Shown: positions 8,519-17,393, counted from the stretch's first letter. The stretch: DNA of 64,000 nt from Micromonospora sp. WMMD961 (GCF_029626145.1 NZ_JARUBJ010000002.1:1952501-2016500); one strand, 5' to 3'. Program-made: numbers and translations. Notes: generated by a model not told the origin, from the sequence alone.

Positions 8519-8707
8519 GTGCCCATCCTCGTTCTCCCGGCGTCGAGGGAACGAACCCCCGTCGCCGCCACGGCGCAGCCAAGTTACTTCCGGCATTGTC
8601 ACAGGTCTCACCCGGTCCGCGTCGAGCGCCTATCGCCGACCGTGACCATACGGTGTCCTAGGGGCCGAATGACCGGATCGGCGCGGAGACGCACCGGGGA
8701 TTCCCGC

Positions 8708-8713
8708 TACGGT
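8708..8713 (+). promoter_or_regulatory. -10 element, probable leaderless start
   Basis: TACGGT ends exactly 6 nt before the GTG at 8720 and no ribosome site is present, which suggests transcription starts at the G of GTG. Confidence 0.5.
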
Positions 8714-8719
8714 GAACGG

Positions 8720-9481
8720 GTGCCACTGGTCGCCGCCGCTGTCTGCCCGCATCCGCCCCTGCTCGTGCCCGAGGTTGCCGGCTCCGCGGCTGCGGAGTTG
8801 AACGACCTTCGGGCGGCCTGCGACACCGCGGTACGCCGGTTGCTGGCCGTCGGCGCGGACAGCGTGGTGCTGCTCGGTACCGGCCCGGTGACGGGTCCGA
8901 TCCGCACTCCGGCTACCGGCTCCCTACAGCCCTGGGGTGTCGACCTGGACGTGCCGCTGGTCCCCGGCCAGCCCGACCGGGGTGCGGTGCTGCCGTTGAG
9001 CCTGACCATCGGCGCGTGGTTGCTGGCCCGCCACGAGGCGCCACCCCCGGCCAGCGCACCCCGGACCACCGCACCCCAGACCAACGTGCCGCCGGTGGCC
9101 GCCGTGCAGGTGGCCGCTGACGCGGGCCCGGCCGAGCTGGCGGCGCTCGCCGACGAGATCACCACTACGGGCGAGCGGGTGGCGTTGCTGGTGCTCGGGG
9201 ACGGGTCGGCGTGTCGGGGAGAGAAATCACCCGGGTACGACGACCCGCGTGCCCTCCCGTACGACCAGCGGGTTGCGACGGCGCTGGCCGAGGCGGACCT
9301 GGACGTCCTGCTCGACCTGGACCCGGTGCTGTCGGCGGAGCTGAAGGCCGCCGGGCGCGCGCCCTGGCAGGTGCTGGCCGGCGCGGCCCGGGCGGCGGAC
9401 GGCGGCTGGCGCGGCGAGCTGCTGCACGACGCGGCCCCCTACGGCGTCGCCTACTTCGTGGCGTCCTGGGAGCGGGTGTGA
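8720..9481 (+). CDS. Class III extradiol dioxygenase subunit B-like protein
   Basis: A 253-residue protein beginning VPLVAAAVCPHPPLLVPE. The CPHPP segment is typical of the LigB-like extradiol dioxygenase fold, and the final part (residues 175-253) has the GDGSACR and GYDDPRA motifs of the actinobacterial branch. Whether the metal site is complete is unclear, so enzymatic activity is uncertain. The gene sits directly before miaA, as in mycobacteria, and its TGA overlaps the miaA GTG by 4 bp, so the two are probably translationally coupled. It has no recognisable ribosome site. Confidence 0.8.
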   Translation: MPLVAAAVCPHPPLLVPEVAGSAAAELNDLRAACDTAVRRLLAVGADSVVLLGTGPVTGPIRTPATGSLQPWGVDLDVPLVPGQPDRGAVLPLSLTIGAWLLARHEAPPPASAPRTTAPQTNVPPVAAVQVAADAGPAELAALADEITTTGERVALLVLGDGSACRGEKSPGYDDPRALPYDQRVATALAEADLDVLLDLDPVLSAELKAAGRAPWQVLAGAARAADGGWRGELLHDAAPYGVAYFVASWERV

Positions 9482-10401
9482 CCAGCGGCGGAGTCGGCAC
9501 TGTCGTCGCGGTGGTGGGCCCGACGGCGGCGGGCAAGTCGGCGCTGAGCATCGCGTTGGCGCACGCCCTGGACGGGGAGGTGGTCAACGCCGACTCGATG
9601 CAGCTCTACCGGGGCATGGACATCGGCACCGCCAAGCTGACAGTCGCCGAGCGGGACGGGGTGCCGCATCACCTGCTGGACATCTGGGAGGTCACCGAGC
9701 CGGCGAGCGTCGCGGAGTACCAGCGGCTGGCCCGCACGGCGGTGGACGACATCCTGTCCCGGGGGCGGGTGCCGCTGCTGGTCGGTGGGTCCGGGCTGTA
9801 CGTGCGGGCGGTGCTGGAGCGTTTCGAGTTCCCCGGCACCGACGCGGCGCTGCGGGAGCGGCTGGAACGGGAGTTGGCCGAGGTGGGCCCGGCGCCGTTG
9901 TACGCGCGGCTGCGCGCCGCCGACCCGGTCGCCGCCGAGGGCATCCTGCCCGGCAACGGCCGCCGGATCGTGCGGGCCCTGGAGGTGATCGAGCTCACCG
10001 GAGCGCCGTTCACGGCCTCGCTGCCGCAGCCCACGCCGTACTACCCGTCGGTGCAGGTCGGCGTCGACCTGGACACCGGGCTGCTGGACGAGCGGATCGC
10101 GCTGCGGGTCGACCGGATGTGGGCCGACGGCCTGGTGCCGGAGACCCGTGAGCTGGTCGGGCGCGGGTTGCCGCAGGGGAGGACGGCGAGCCGGGCGCTC
10201 GGCTACCAGCAGGTGTTGCGGATGCTCGCCGGTGAGCTGACCGAGTCGCAGGCGCACGACGAGACGGTTCGGGCGACCCGGCGCTTCGTCCGCCGGCAGC
10301 GGTCCTGGTTCCGGCGGGACCCGCGGATCCACTGGCTGGACTCGACGGAGCCGGACCTGATCGGGGCCGCCCTGCGCCTGGTGCCGGCCGCTGCGCGATG
10401 A
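9478..10401 (+). CDS. miaA: tRNA dimethylallyltransferase MiaA
   Basis: A 307-residue enzyme that transfers a dimethylallyl group from DMAPP to N6 of A37 in tRNAs reading UNN codons, forming the substrate for MiaB. A P-loop GPTAAGKS sits at residues 14-21, followed by the DSMQLYRGMDIGTAK motif, GGSGLY and RRIVRALEV, all diagnostic. The C-terminal RRQRSWFRRDPRI region binds tRNA. The GTG start overlaps the preceding stop codon. dapF follows after 7 bp, so the three genes form one operon, though dapF also has its own -10-like element. Confidence 0.96.
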   Translation: MTSGGVGTVVAVVGPTAAGKSALSIALAHALDGEVVNADSMQLYRGMDIGTAKLTVAERDGVPHHLLDIWEVTEPASVAEYQRLARTAVDDILSRGRVPLLVGGSGLYVRAVLERFEFPGTDAALRERLERELAEVGPAPLYARLRAADPVAAEGILPGNGRRIVRALEVIELTGAPFTASLPQPTPYYPSVQVGVDLDTGLLDERIALRVDRMWADGLVPETRELVGRGLPQGRTASRALGYQQVLRMLAGELTESQAHDETVRATRRFVRRQRSWFRRDPRIHWLDSTEPDLIGAALRLVPAAAR

Positions 10402-10402
10402 T
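10397..10402 (+). promoter_or_regulatory. -10-like hexamer before dapF
   Basis: GATGAT lies 6 nt before the dapF GTG, the same spacing as other presumed leaderless genes here. It is inside the end of miaA and weaker than the TANNNT examples. Confidence 0.3.
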
Positions 10403-10408
10403 GGGTGC

Positions 10409-11254
10409 GTGGAGTTCACCAAGGGCCACGGCACCGGCAACGACTTCGTCCTCCTTCCCGACCCGGACGGTCAGTTCGACCTGACCCCGGAGCTGGTCGC
10501 GGCGCTCTGCGACCGGCGGCGGGGCATCGGCGCGGACGGCGTGCTGCGGGTGGTCCGCGCGGCCAAGCACCCGGACGGCGCGGGGCTGGCCGGCGAGGCC
10601 GAGTGGTTCATGGACTACTGGAACGCTGACGGTTCGTTCGCCGAGATGTGCGGCAACGGCGCCCGGGTCTTCGTGCGGTACCTGCTCGACACCGGCCTGG
10701 CGACGCCCGCCGGCGCGGCGCTGCCGGTGGCCACCCGGGCCGGCGTCGTGCGCGCGCTGGTCGAGGGCGACGCCGTGTCCGTCGAGATGCGCCGACCCCG
10801 GGTGTACGACGAGTCGGCCGCCACCCTCGGCGGACTGACCCTGACCGGTGCGGTGGTGGAGGTCGGCAACCCGCACTTGGTCTGTGTCCTGCCCGCCGGT
10901 GTGGAGTTGTCGGCGCTAGACCTGACCAGAGCTCCCGGGTTCGACCCGACGGTCTTCCCGAGCGGCGTGAACGTGGAGTTCATCGTGGCCGGCGACCCGG
11001 TCGACGGCACCGACGGGCACACGCTGATGCGGGTCTACGAGCGCGGCAGCGCCGAGACCCTGTCCTGCGGCACCGGCGCCTGCGCGGTGGGTGCGGTGGC
11101 CCTGCGCGACGCCGGCCGCGACACCGGCGTGGTGGCAGTGGACGTCCCCGGTGGCCGCCTCACGGTCACCGTGACGGCGGATTCCTGCTGGCTGTCCGGC
11201 CCGGCCGTCCTGGTGGCGACCGGCGAGGTCGACCCGGCCGCCCTGCTCCCCTAA
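10409..11254 (+). CDS. dapF: Diaminopimelate epimerase
   Basis: A 281-residue cytoplasmic enzyme that converts LL- to meso-diaminopimelate for lysine and peptidoglycan synthesis. It has the GTGNDF motif (residues 8-13). The two catalytic cysteines are C81 in MCGNGAR and C220 in SCGTGACA, sitting in the expected pseudo-symmetric halves. Length matches the family. The GTG start gives the conserved N-terminus EFTKGHGTGNDF. The gene closes the miaA-dapF operon and is followed by a very strong hairpin. Confidence 0.96.
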   Translation: MEFTKGHGTGNDFVLLPDPDGQFDLTPELVAALCDRRRGIGADGVLRVVRAAKHPDGAGLAGEAEWFMDYWNADGSFAEMCGNGARVFVRYLLDTGLATPAGAALPVATRAGVVRALVEGDAVSVEMRRPRVYDESAATLGGLTLTGAVVEVGNPHLVCVLPAGVELSALDLTRAPGFDPTVFPSGVNVEFIVAGDPVDGTDGHTLMRVYERGSAETLSCGTGACAVGAVALRDAGRDTGVVAVDVPGGRLTVTVTADSCWLSGPAVLVATGEVDPAALLP

Positions 11255-11259
11255 CACCC

Positions 11260-11296
11260 CACCCCCTGGGGGTGCGCCGCGCACCCCCAGGGGGTG
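11260..11296. terminator. Strong terminator hairpin after dapF
   Basis: A perfect 17-bp stem (11260-11276 with 11280-11296) and a 3-nt loop begin 6 nt after the dapF stop. It is immediately followed by a family A repeat. Confidence 0.8.
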
Positions 11297-11303
11297 CGCG
11301 GTG

Positions 11304-11362
11304 TTGACCATGAAGTAATTGCCACTCGCGTCGGCGTGTCGCGGCAATAACTTCATGATCGA
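11304..11362. repeat. Dispersed hairpin element, family A, copy 1
   Basis: Arms 11304-11323 and 11343-11362 pair at 17 of 20 positions. The sequence is about 87% identical (52 of 60) to the element at 39569-39628, including most of the loop. A G-rich tract follows at 11369-11420. Confidence 0.85.
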
Positions 11363-11368
11363 CCGAGC

Positions 11369-11420
11369 GGCGGGGGCCGGGGGGCCGGGGCCGGGGGGCG
11401 GAGGGGGCCGGGGGGCGGGG
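11369..11420. repeat. G-rich low-complexity tract
   Basis: Irregular GGGGGCCGGGG units adjoin the family A hairpin and run almost to the 3' end of the malic enzyme gene. Confidence 0.8.
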
Positions 11421-11422
11421 CG

Positions 11423-12889
11423 TTACGGGGTCGCGCTGGCGTTGGCCGCGATCTCCGGAAGGTCTGCCGGGCCGGGGTCGGCGGCCGGCCGCGGGCTCGG
11501 GTTGTTCGCGGCGGCGCGGACGGCGGCGGCGACCGCCGGGGCGACCCGGGAGTCGAAGACGCTCGGCACGATCACCGTCGGGTTGATCTTGTCTTCGCCC
11601 ACCACGTCGGCGATGGCCTGGGCGGCCGCGATCGCCATCTCCTCGGTGAACTCCTCGGCGTGTGCGTCGAGCATGCCGCGGAACACCCCGGGGAAGGCGA
11701 GCACGTTGTTGATCTGGTTCGGCTGGTCCGAGCGACCGGTGGCGACCACCGCGGCGTGCTTGCGCGCCTCCCGCGGGTCGACCTCCGGGTCCGGGTTGGC
11801 GAGGGCGAAGACGATCGCGTCCTTCGCCATCTGGGCGATGTCGTCGCCGGTGAGCAGGTTCGGCGCGCTCACGCCGATGAACACGTCGGCACCCTGGATC
11901 GCACCCGGCAGGTCACCCGAGTAGTTCTCCTTGTTGGTGTTCTCCGCCAGCCACTGCCACGCCGAGTTGAGCCCGGTCAGCCCGCGGTGCAGGGCGCCCT
12001 GCCGGTCGTACGCGATGATGTCGCCGACGCCCTGACGCAGCAGCAGCTTCATGATCGCGGTCCCGGCCGCGCCGGCCCCGGAAACCACCACCCGGACGTC
12101 CGAGAGCTGCTTGCCCACCACGCGCAGCGCGTTGGTCAGCGCCGCCAGCACGCAGATCGCGGTGCCGTGCTGGTCGTCGTGGAAGACCGGGATGTCCAGC
12201 GCCTCGCGCAGCCGGGCCTCGATCTCGAAGCAGCGCGGCGCGGCGATGTCCTCCAGGTTGATCCCGCCGTAGGCCGGCGCGATGGCCTTGACGATCTGCA
12301 CGATCTCGTCGGTGTCCTGGGTGTCCAGCACCACCGGCCAGGCATCCACCCCACCGAAGCGCTTGAACAGCGCCGCCTTGCCCTCCATCACCGGCAGCGA
12401 CGCGGCCGGTCCCAGGTTGCCCAGGCCGAGCACCGCCGAGCCGTCACTGACCACCGCGACGGTGTTGCGCTTGATGGTCAGCCGCCGGGCGTCCGCCGGG
12501 TTCTCGGCGATCGCCATGCAGACCCGGGCCACCCCCGGGGTGTACGCCCGGGAGAGCTCGTCGCGGTTGCGCAGCGCGACCTTCGACGTGACCTCGATCT
12601 TGCCGCCCAGGTGCAGGAGAAAGGTCCGGTCCGACACCTTGCGCACGTCCACGCCGTCCAGCGCGGTCAGCGCGTCGACCACCTGGTCGGCGTGGCTGGC
12701 GTCGGCGGTGTCGCAGGTCAGGTCCACGATCACGTTGGTCGGGTCCGAGTCCACCACGTCCAACGCCGTGACGATCGCCCCGGCCTCGCCGACGGAGGTG
12801 GTGAGCCGCCCGATCGAGGAGGCGTCCGCGGTCACGGCGATCCGGATGGTGATCGAAAATCCGGCGCTCGGCAGTCGGGTGATGGCCAC
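11423..12889 (-). CDS. NAD(P)-dependent malic enzyme with N-terminal ACT domain
   Basis: A 488-residue enzyme that oxidatively decarboxylates malate to pyruvate, linking the TCA cycle to pyruvate and NADH or NADPH. An ACT-type regulatory domain (about 10-85) precedes the malic-enzyme N-terminal domain (SRAYTPGVA, the tyrosine region, and HDDQHGTA with metal-binding acids) and a Rossmann domain with GAGAAGTA near residue 280. The GTG start has a clear GGAGGGA ribosome site. It is the short bacterial form. Fused ACT domains suggest allosteric control by a small ligand. The gene is convergent with dapF and divergent from hflX. Confidence 0.93.
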   Translation of the reverse strand: MAITRLPSAGFSITIRIAVTADASSIGRLTTSVGEAGAIVTALDVVDSDPTNVIVDLTCDTADASHADQVVDALTALDGVDVRKVSDRTFLLHLGGKIEVTSKVALRNRDELSRAYTPGVARVCMAIAENPADARRLTIKRNTVAVVSDGSAVLGLGNLGPAASLPVMEGKAALFKRFGGVDAWPVVLDTQDTDEIVQIVKAIAPAYGGINLEDIAAPRCFEIEARLREALDIPVFHDDQHGTAICVLAALTNALRVVGKQLSDVRVVVSGAGAAGTAIMKLLLRQGVGDIIAYDRQGALHRGLTGLNSAWQWLAENTNKENYSGDLPGAIQGADVFIGVSAPNLLTGDDIAQMAKDAIVFALANPDPEVDPREARKHAAVVATGRSDQPNQINNVLAFPGVFRGMLDAHAEEFTEEMAIAAAQAIADVVGEDKINPTVIVPSVFDSRVAPAVAAAVRAAANNPSPRPAADPGPADLPEIAANASATP

Positions 12890-13072
12890 GGGATCCCTCC
12901 GTCACGGCTGTGCGGCCGGTCGGCCGCCGTCCGCATTTCTACCGGGTTGTCGAGTCCGACCAGCATTCGGCCCCTCTTTTGGCGACCTTCACCATGGGCA
13001 TATAGCAGGTGCGTTCGGCGTTGTGTCATGTCAGGATTACGTTCTACTTATCAAAACGGACAGGAGAACCGC

Positions 13073-14527
13073 TTGCGAGACCAGGAGAGCTTCGTCGGAG
13101 TCGAGGACGAGCTCGACGACGTCACCACCGGCGAGATGGAGCTGTCGGAGCGGCAGTCCCTCCGACGCGTCCCGGGCCTGTCAACCGAGCTCACCGACGT
13201 CACCGAGGTGGAATACCGCCAGCTGCGGCTGGAGCGGGTCGTCCTGGTGGGCGTCTGGACCGAAGGCACGGTGACCGACGCGGAAAACTCGCTGACCGAG
13301 CTTGCCGCGCTGGCCGAGACCGCCGGCTCGCAGGTGCTCGAAGGGCTCATCCAGCGCCGTAGCCGACCCGACCCGGCCACCTACATCGGTCGCGGCAAGG
13401 TCGACGACCTCGGCGCGGTGGTGCTCTCCACCGGCGCCGACACGGTCATCTGCGACGGTGAGCTGTCCCCGTCGCAGCTGCGCAACCTGGAGCAGCGCAC
13501 CAAGGTCAAGGTCGTCGACCGGACGGCGCTGATCCTGGACATCTTCGCCCAGCACGCCAAGAGCAAGGAAGGTAAGGCGCAGGTCGAGCTGGCCCAGCTC
13601 GAATACCTGCTGCCCCGGCTGCGTGGTTGGGGTGAGACGCTCTCCCGGCAGACCGGTGGTTCCGGCCGCGGTGGCGGCGCCGGTGGCGGTGTGGGTGTGC
13701 GTGGTCCCGGTGAGACCAAGCTGGAGACCGACCGGCGGCGCATCCGCCACCGCATCTCCCGACTGCGGCGCGAGATCAAGAGCATGCGGACGGTCCGTGT
13801 CACCAAGCGCGCCCGACGCACCCGCAACTCCGTCCCCGCCGTGGCCATCGCGGGTTACACCAACGCCGGCAAGTCCAGCCTGCTCAACCGGTTGACCGGG
13901 GCTGGTGTGCTGGTGGAGAACGCGCTGTTCGCGACGTTGGACCCGACCACCCGCAAGGCCACCGCCTCGGACGGACGGCTCTACACCCTCTCCGACACCG
14001 TCGGTTTCGTCCGGCACCTGCCGCACCAGATCGTCGAGGCGTTCCGCTCGACGCTGGAGGAGGTCGCGGAGGCAGACCTGTTGGTGCACGTCGTCGACGG
14101 CACCCATCCGGATCCGGAGGAGCAGGTCCGGGCGGTCCACGCGGTGCTCGCCGAGGTCAGCGCCGACCGGCTTCCCGAGCTGTTGGTGGTCAACAAGACC
14201 GACGCGGCCGACGAGGACACCCTGCTGCGGCTCAAGCGGCTCTGGCCGGACGCGATCTTCGTGTCCGCGCACTCCGGCCGGGGCATCGACGGGCTGCGCG
14301 CGGCCATCGAGGAGCGACTGCCGCGCCCCGCCGTGGAGGTCCGGGCCGTGCTTCCGTACGACCGGGGCGACCTGGTGGCACGGGTGCACCGCACGGGTGA
14401 CGTGCTCAGCACGTCGCACCTGCCGGAGGGCACGCTGCTGCACGTCCGGGTCGGCGCGGAGTTGGCCGCGGAGCTGGCGCCCTACGAGGTCCAGCGCGAG
14501 AGTCAGGCGGCTGGCGTCCGGTCCTGA
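13073..14527 (+). CDS. hflX: GTPase HflX
   Basis: A 484-residue ribosome-associated GTPase that splits stalled or hibernating 70S ribosomes. The N-terminal HflX domain (YIGRGKVDDL, ILDIFAQHAKSKEGK) and a Gly-rich linker (GRGGGAGGGVGVRGPGE) lead to the G domain. There G1 is GYTNAGKSS, G3 is DTVGFV and G4 is NKTD. The TTG at 13073 was chosen for its CAGGAGAA ribosome site; an in-frame ATG at 13028 would add 15 residues. The gene lies in the same neighbourhood as lexA and nrdR-nrdJ, an arrangement also known in Streptomyces. Confidence 0.94.
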   Translation: MRDQESFVGVEDELDDVTTGEMELSERQSLRRVPGLSTELTDVTEVEYRQLRLERVVLVGVWTEGTVTDAENSLTELAALAETAGSQVLEGLIQRRSRPDPATYIGRGKVDDLGAVVLSTGADTVICDGELSPSQLRNLEQRTKVKVVDRTALILDIFAQHAKSKEGKAQVELAQLEYLLPRLRGWGETLSRQTGGSGRGGGAGGGVGVRGPGETKLETDRRRIRHRISRLRREIKSMRTVRVTKRARRTRNSVPAVAIAGYTNAGKSSLLNRLTGAGVLVENALFATLDPTTRKATASDGRLYTLSDTVGFVRHLPHQIVEAFRSTLEEVAEADLLVHVVDGTHPDPEEQVRAVHAVLAEVSADRLPELLVVNKTDAADEDTLLRLKRLWPDAIFVSAHSGRGIDGLRAAIEERLPRPAVEVRAVLPYDRGDLVARVHRTGDVLSTSHLPEGTLLHVRVGAELAAELAPYEVQRESQAAGVRS

Positions 14528-14565
14528 GCGGCCACGGCGTCATCCACCGGAAACGCGCGGCATGC

Positions 14566-14571
14566 GACACT
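14566..14571 (+). promoter_or_regulatory. -10-like hexamer, possible leaderless start
   Basis: GACACT ends 6 nt before the ATG at 14578, with no ribosome-binding site between them. Confidence 0.35.
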
Positions 14572-14577
14572 GGCCGA

Positions 14578-16335
14578 ATGCGCCGCGTTGTTTCCTCGGT
14601 CACGGTTGCCCTCGGCCTGCTCGGGGCAACCGTGGCGCTCAGCGGAGTCGCTGTGGCGGCTCCCGCTCCCGGGTCGCCCGCCGTCGCTCCGGGCCAGAAG
14701 CGGTGCACGATCGTGGACGAGCGCCTGCGGGAGCTGTCGGGACTGGTCGCGACCACGAGCGGCTACATCGTCATCAACGACGGCACCGAGAACGCGGCAC
14801 GCAAGCGGATCTTCTTCCTCGACAGCAAGTGCAAGATCTCCAAGGAGCCGGTCCGCTACTCGGGGCAGGGCCCGGCCGACACCGAGGACCTCGCGCTCTC
14901 CAAGGACGGCAAGACCCTCTGGATCGCCGACATCGGTGACAACGCCGACTCGAAGACCCGCCGCACCCGCGTCGCGCTCTGGTCGATGCCGGCCAGCGGC
15001 GCCAAGCAGCCGACGTTGCACCGGTTGGCCTATCCCGAGGCGAAGCCGCACGACGCCGAGGCGTTGCTCATCGGCGACGACGGCAAGCCGCTGATCATCA
15101 CGAAGGTGACCAGCGGCAAGGCCGAGATCTACACCCCGACGGCGGCGCTGAAGAGCGGCGACACCGAACCGGTGCCGATGCGCAAGGCCGGCGAGATCGC
15201 CCTGCCGAAGACGCAGACGGAGAACCCGCTCAACACGTTCGGCCGGATCGCCATCACCGGCGCGGCCCGGTCGCCGGACGGTTCCCGGGTGGTCCTGCGC
15301 ACCTACGCGGACGCTTTCGAGTTCGACGTGAGCGGTGGTGACATCGTCGGCGCGCTCAGCACCGGCAAGCCCCGGGTAACGCCGTTGGCGGACCCGTTCG
15401 GCGAGGCCATCAGCTACACCCCGGACGGGAAGTCGTTCCTCACCGTCTCCGATGCCACCCGGTTCGGGGAGGACGATCCACTCGACATCCTCGCCTACAC
15501 ACCGTCCACCTCGACCGCTGTGCCACAGGCACCGGGCGGCGGGTCGGCTGCCAAGCCGGCCGCGTCGAAGTCCTGGACGGACGGGCTGAGCTTCGACGAC
15601 ATCACGTACCTGGTCGGCGCGGTCGGGTTGATCGGTCTGCTGCTGGTCGGCGCCGGCATCGTCGGCATCGTCCGGGCCCGTCGCCGACCGCCGGCTGCTG
15701 ACGACTCGGACCCGTCGGACCCGGATGGTGAGCCGCTCGACCCGCGCGCGGGTCGTTCCGCCGACGGTTCGCGAGCGTCTGCCGACCGTAAGGGCGGCGT
15801 CTACGGTGGCGGCGCGGCGGCGGGCGGCGCGGTCTACGGCGGTGCCCCGGGCCGTGGCGGTGTCCCAGGTCGCGGCGGCGCGGCACCGGCAGGTGGTGCC
15901 GTGTACGGCGGTGCCCGCCCGGCAGCAGCCGACGGTGGCTACGGTGCGGCACGGTCGGACGGCGGCAACGGCGTCTACGGAGGCGGACGCACTCCGGCCG
16001 GTGCCGGCGGTCGTCCGCAGGGTGGTGGTGGTCGCCCCCAGGGCGCCGGTGGTGGTCGTCCGCAGGGTGCTGGCGCCGGCGGCCGCCCCCAGGGCACCGG
16101 TGGTCGCCCTCAGGGCACCGGAGGTCGTCCGCAGGGCGGGGGCGGTCGGCCTGGCGGCGGGGTGTACGGCGACGGCCAGCCCGGCGCCGGTCGCGCGGAA
16201 CCGCCCCGGCGCGGCGGACCGGAGCCCGACCAGCGGGGGCAGCGGCCCGGCCGTCGGCGGGACGACGACGCACCTGTCGATCCGTACGGGCAGTATCCCG
16301 GGGGCGGTCGCGGCTATCGGGGCGATCGCTACTGA
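14578..16335 (+). CDS. Secreted/membrane-anchored propeller-like protein with Gly-rich cytoplasmic tail
   Basis: A 585-residue protein of unknown function. A signal peptide (1-27, ending AVAA) is followed by an exported domain of about 300 residues with propeller-like features (IADIGDNAD, TEDLALSKDGKTLW, HDAEALL). Members of such families act as phytase-like or esterase-like scaffolds, but no catalytic set is obvious. One transmembrane helix (about residues 343-362) is followed by basic residues. The tail of about 200 residues is low in complexity: VYGG units, then six GGRPQG units, then a charged Arg/Asp/Pro end. The topology is therefore outside domain, one helix, inside tail. Codons in the tail stay G/C rich. 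Confidence 0.75.
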   Translation: MRRVVSSVTVALGLLGATVALSGVAVAAPAPGSPAVAPGQKRCTIVDERLRELSGLVATTSGYIVINDGTENAARKRIFFLDSKCKISKEPVRYSGQGPADTEDLALSKDGKTLWIADIGDNADSKTRRTRVALWSMPASGAKQPTLHRLAYPEAKPHDAEALLIGDDGKPLIITKVTSGKAEIYTPTAALKSGDTEPVPMRKAGEIALPKTQTENPLNTFGRIAITGAARSPDGSRVVLRTYADAFEFDVSGGDIVGALSTGKPRVTPLADPFGEAISYTPDGKSFLTVSDATRFGEDDPLDILAYTPSTSTAVPQAPGGGSAAKPAASKSWTDGLSFDDITYLVGAVGLIGLLLVGAGIVGIVRARRRPPAADDSDPSDPDGEPLDPRAGRSADGSRASADRKGGVYGGGAAAGGAVYGGAPGRGGVPGRGGAAPAGGAVYGGARPAAADGGYGAARSDGGNGVYGGGRTPAGAGGRPQGGGGRPQGAGGGRPQGAGAGGRPQGTGGRPQGTGGRPQGGGGRPGGGVYGDGQPGAGRAEPPRRGGPEPDQRGQRPGRRRDDDAPVDPYGQYPGGGRGYRGDRY

Positions 16336-16373
16336 GGGCTGTAGGTGTGCCCACCCGCCCCTGGACGACGGCT

Positions 16374-16404
16374 GCGGGTGGGGCACCACGTGCGCCCCAC
16401 CCGC
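16374..16404. terminator. Bidirectional terminator hairpin
   Basis: A perfect 11-bp stem (16374-16384 with 16394-16404) and a 9-nt loop lie between the convergent propeller-protein gene and lexA. Confidence 0.7.
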
Positions 16405-16411
16405 CGATCGG

Positions 16412-17197
16412 TCAGATTCGGCGCAGCACCGCCACGACCCGGCCCATGATGGTGGCGTCGTCGCCGGGGATCGGGTCGAAGGCCGGGTTCTGTGGCATCA
16501 GCCAGACGTGCCCGTCGCGCCGTCGGTAGGTCTTCACTGTCGCCTCGCCGTCGAGCATGGCGGCCACGATCTCGCCGGAGTCGGCGGTCGGCTGTTGCCG
16601 GACGACGACCCAGTCGCCGTCGCAGATCGCCGCGTCGAGCATCGAGTCGCCCTTGACCTGGAGCATGAACACCTCGCCCTCGCCCACCAGCTCGCGTGGG
16701 AGCGGGAAGATGTCCTCCACGGCCTGCTCGGCGAGGATGGGACCACCGGCGGCGATCCGGCCGAGCATCGGCACGTACGCCGGGGTTGGCCGCTGTGCCC
16801 GGGACAACTCGTCGTCGATGGCCTCGCTGGGAGCGCGGACGTCGACTGCGCGCGGCCGGTTGGGGTCGCGGCGCAGGAAGCCCTTCTTCTCCAGCTCCTT
16901 GAGTTGGTAGGCGACGCTGGACGGCGACACCAGGCCGACGGCCTCGCCGATCTCGCGGACGCTCGGCGGGTAGCCGTGCCGCTCCACCCAGGTGCGGATG
17001 AACTCCAGGATGCGACGCTGGCGGGCGGTCAGGTCGATCGTCGCCGGGTCGGGGAAGGCGCTGACCACCGGCGTGACCTGGCGCACGGCGGGCTGACCCG
17101 TCCGGCTGCGCGCGGCGCTGCGACGTCGGGTGGCCGGCGGGCCCGCCTCGGTGATCTGCTGCGGGCTCTTCGGCCGGCTTGCCCGGTCCTCGGTCAC
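16412..17197 (-). CDS. lexA: SOS repressor LexA
   Basis: A 261-residue repressor-protease controlling the DNA-damage response. A 50-residue Arg/Ser/Pro-rich N-terminal extension, longer than in enterobacteria, precedes a winged-helix domain (TARQRRILEFI, PSVREIGEAVGL). The self-cleavage site is A150-G151 in RIAAGG, the catalytic serine S185 in GDSM and lysine K222 in VKTY, so autocleavage should be intact. The start is a GTG at 17197. The 5' region contains several GAAC-N4-GTNC-like sites that may be its own operators. The gene is divergent from nrdR-nrdJ. Confidence 0.96.
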   Translation of the reverse strand: MTEDRASRPKSPQQITEAGPPATRRRSAARSRTGQPAVRQVTPVVSAFPDPATIDLTARQRRILEFIRTWVERHGYPPSVREIGEAVGLVSPSSVAYQLKELEKKGFLRRDPNRPRAVDVRAPSEAIDDELSRAQRPTPAYVPMLGRIAAGGPILAEQAVEDIFPLPRELVGEGEVFMLQVKGDSMLDAAICDGDWVVVRQQPTADSGEIVAAMLDGEATVKTYRRRDGHVWLMPQNPAFDPIPGDDATIMGRVVAVLRRI

Positions 17198-17297
17198 GTC
17201 CGTCCTCCCTGGTCGGCGCTGGGTGCCTCGTCGGCTCGTGGTGCGTGCGGGGTGCCACGTTGTTCATGACCGTATAGGTGAGATCGGTCATTTTCAA

Positions 17298-17393
17298 ACA
17301 TCTGTACGACCTCTCACCGGCGTGTCGGGGTGAAAAACTGCTCTGGTCGTACGGATGTTCTGATAAATGGTACGTCAGGTAGCACTGGTGTTC
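17298..17393. promoter_or_regulatory. Candidate LexA operators upstream of lexA
   Basis: Three sites resemble the actinobacterial SOS box GAAC-N4-GTTC with one or two changes: AAACATCTGTAC at 17298, GAACATCCGTAC (minus strand, near 17349-17360) and GAACACCAGTGC (minus strand, 17382-17393). The first two also form a long inverted repeat, 13 of 14 matching (17298-17311 with 17345-17358). They lie 100-200 bp upstream of the lexA start, so autoregulation is plausible but not proven. Confidence 0.4.

Noticed and set aside
4982..9481. A 1499-codon open frame on the plus strand
   Set aside because: Only its last 253 codons (from 8720) look like protein. The rest is antisense to the endoglucanase and DUF349 genes and runs through simple repeats; long spurious frames are normal in high-GC DNA.
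11660..13072. Upstream extension of the hflX frame
   Set aside because: It is the mirror of the malic enzyme gene, without HflX similarity. The start at 13073 has a good ribosome site.
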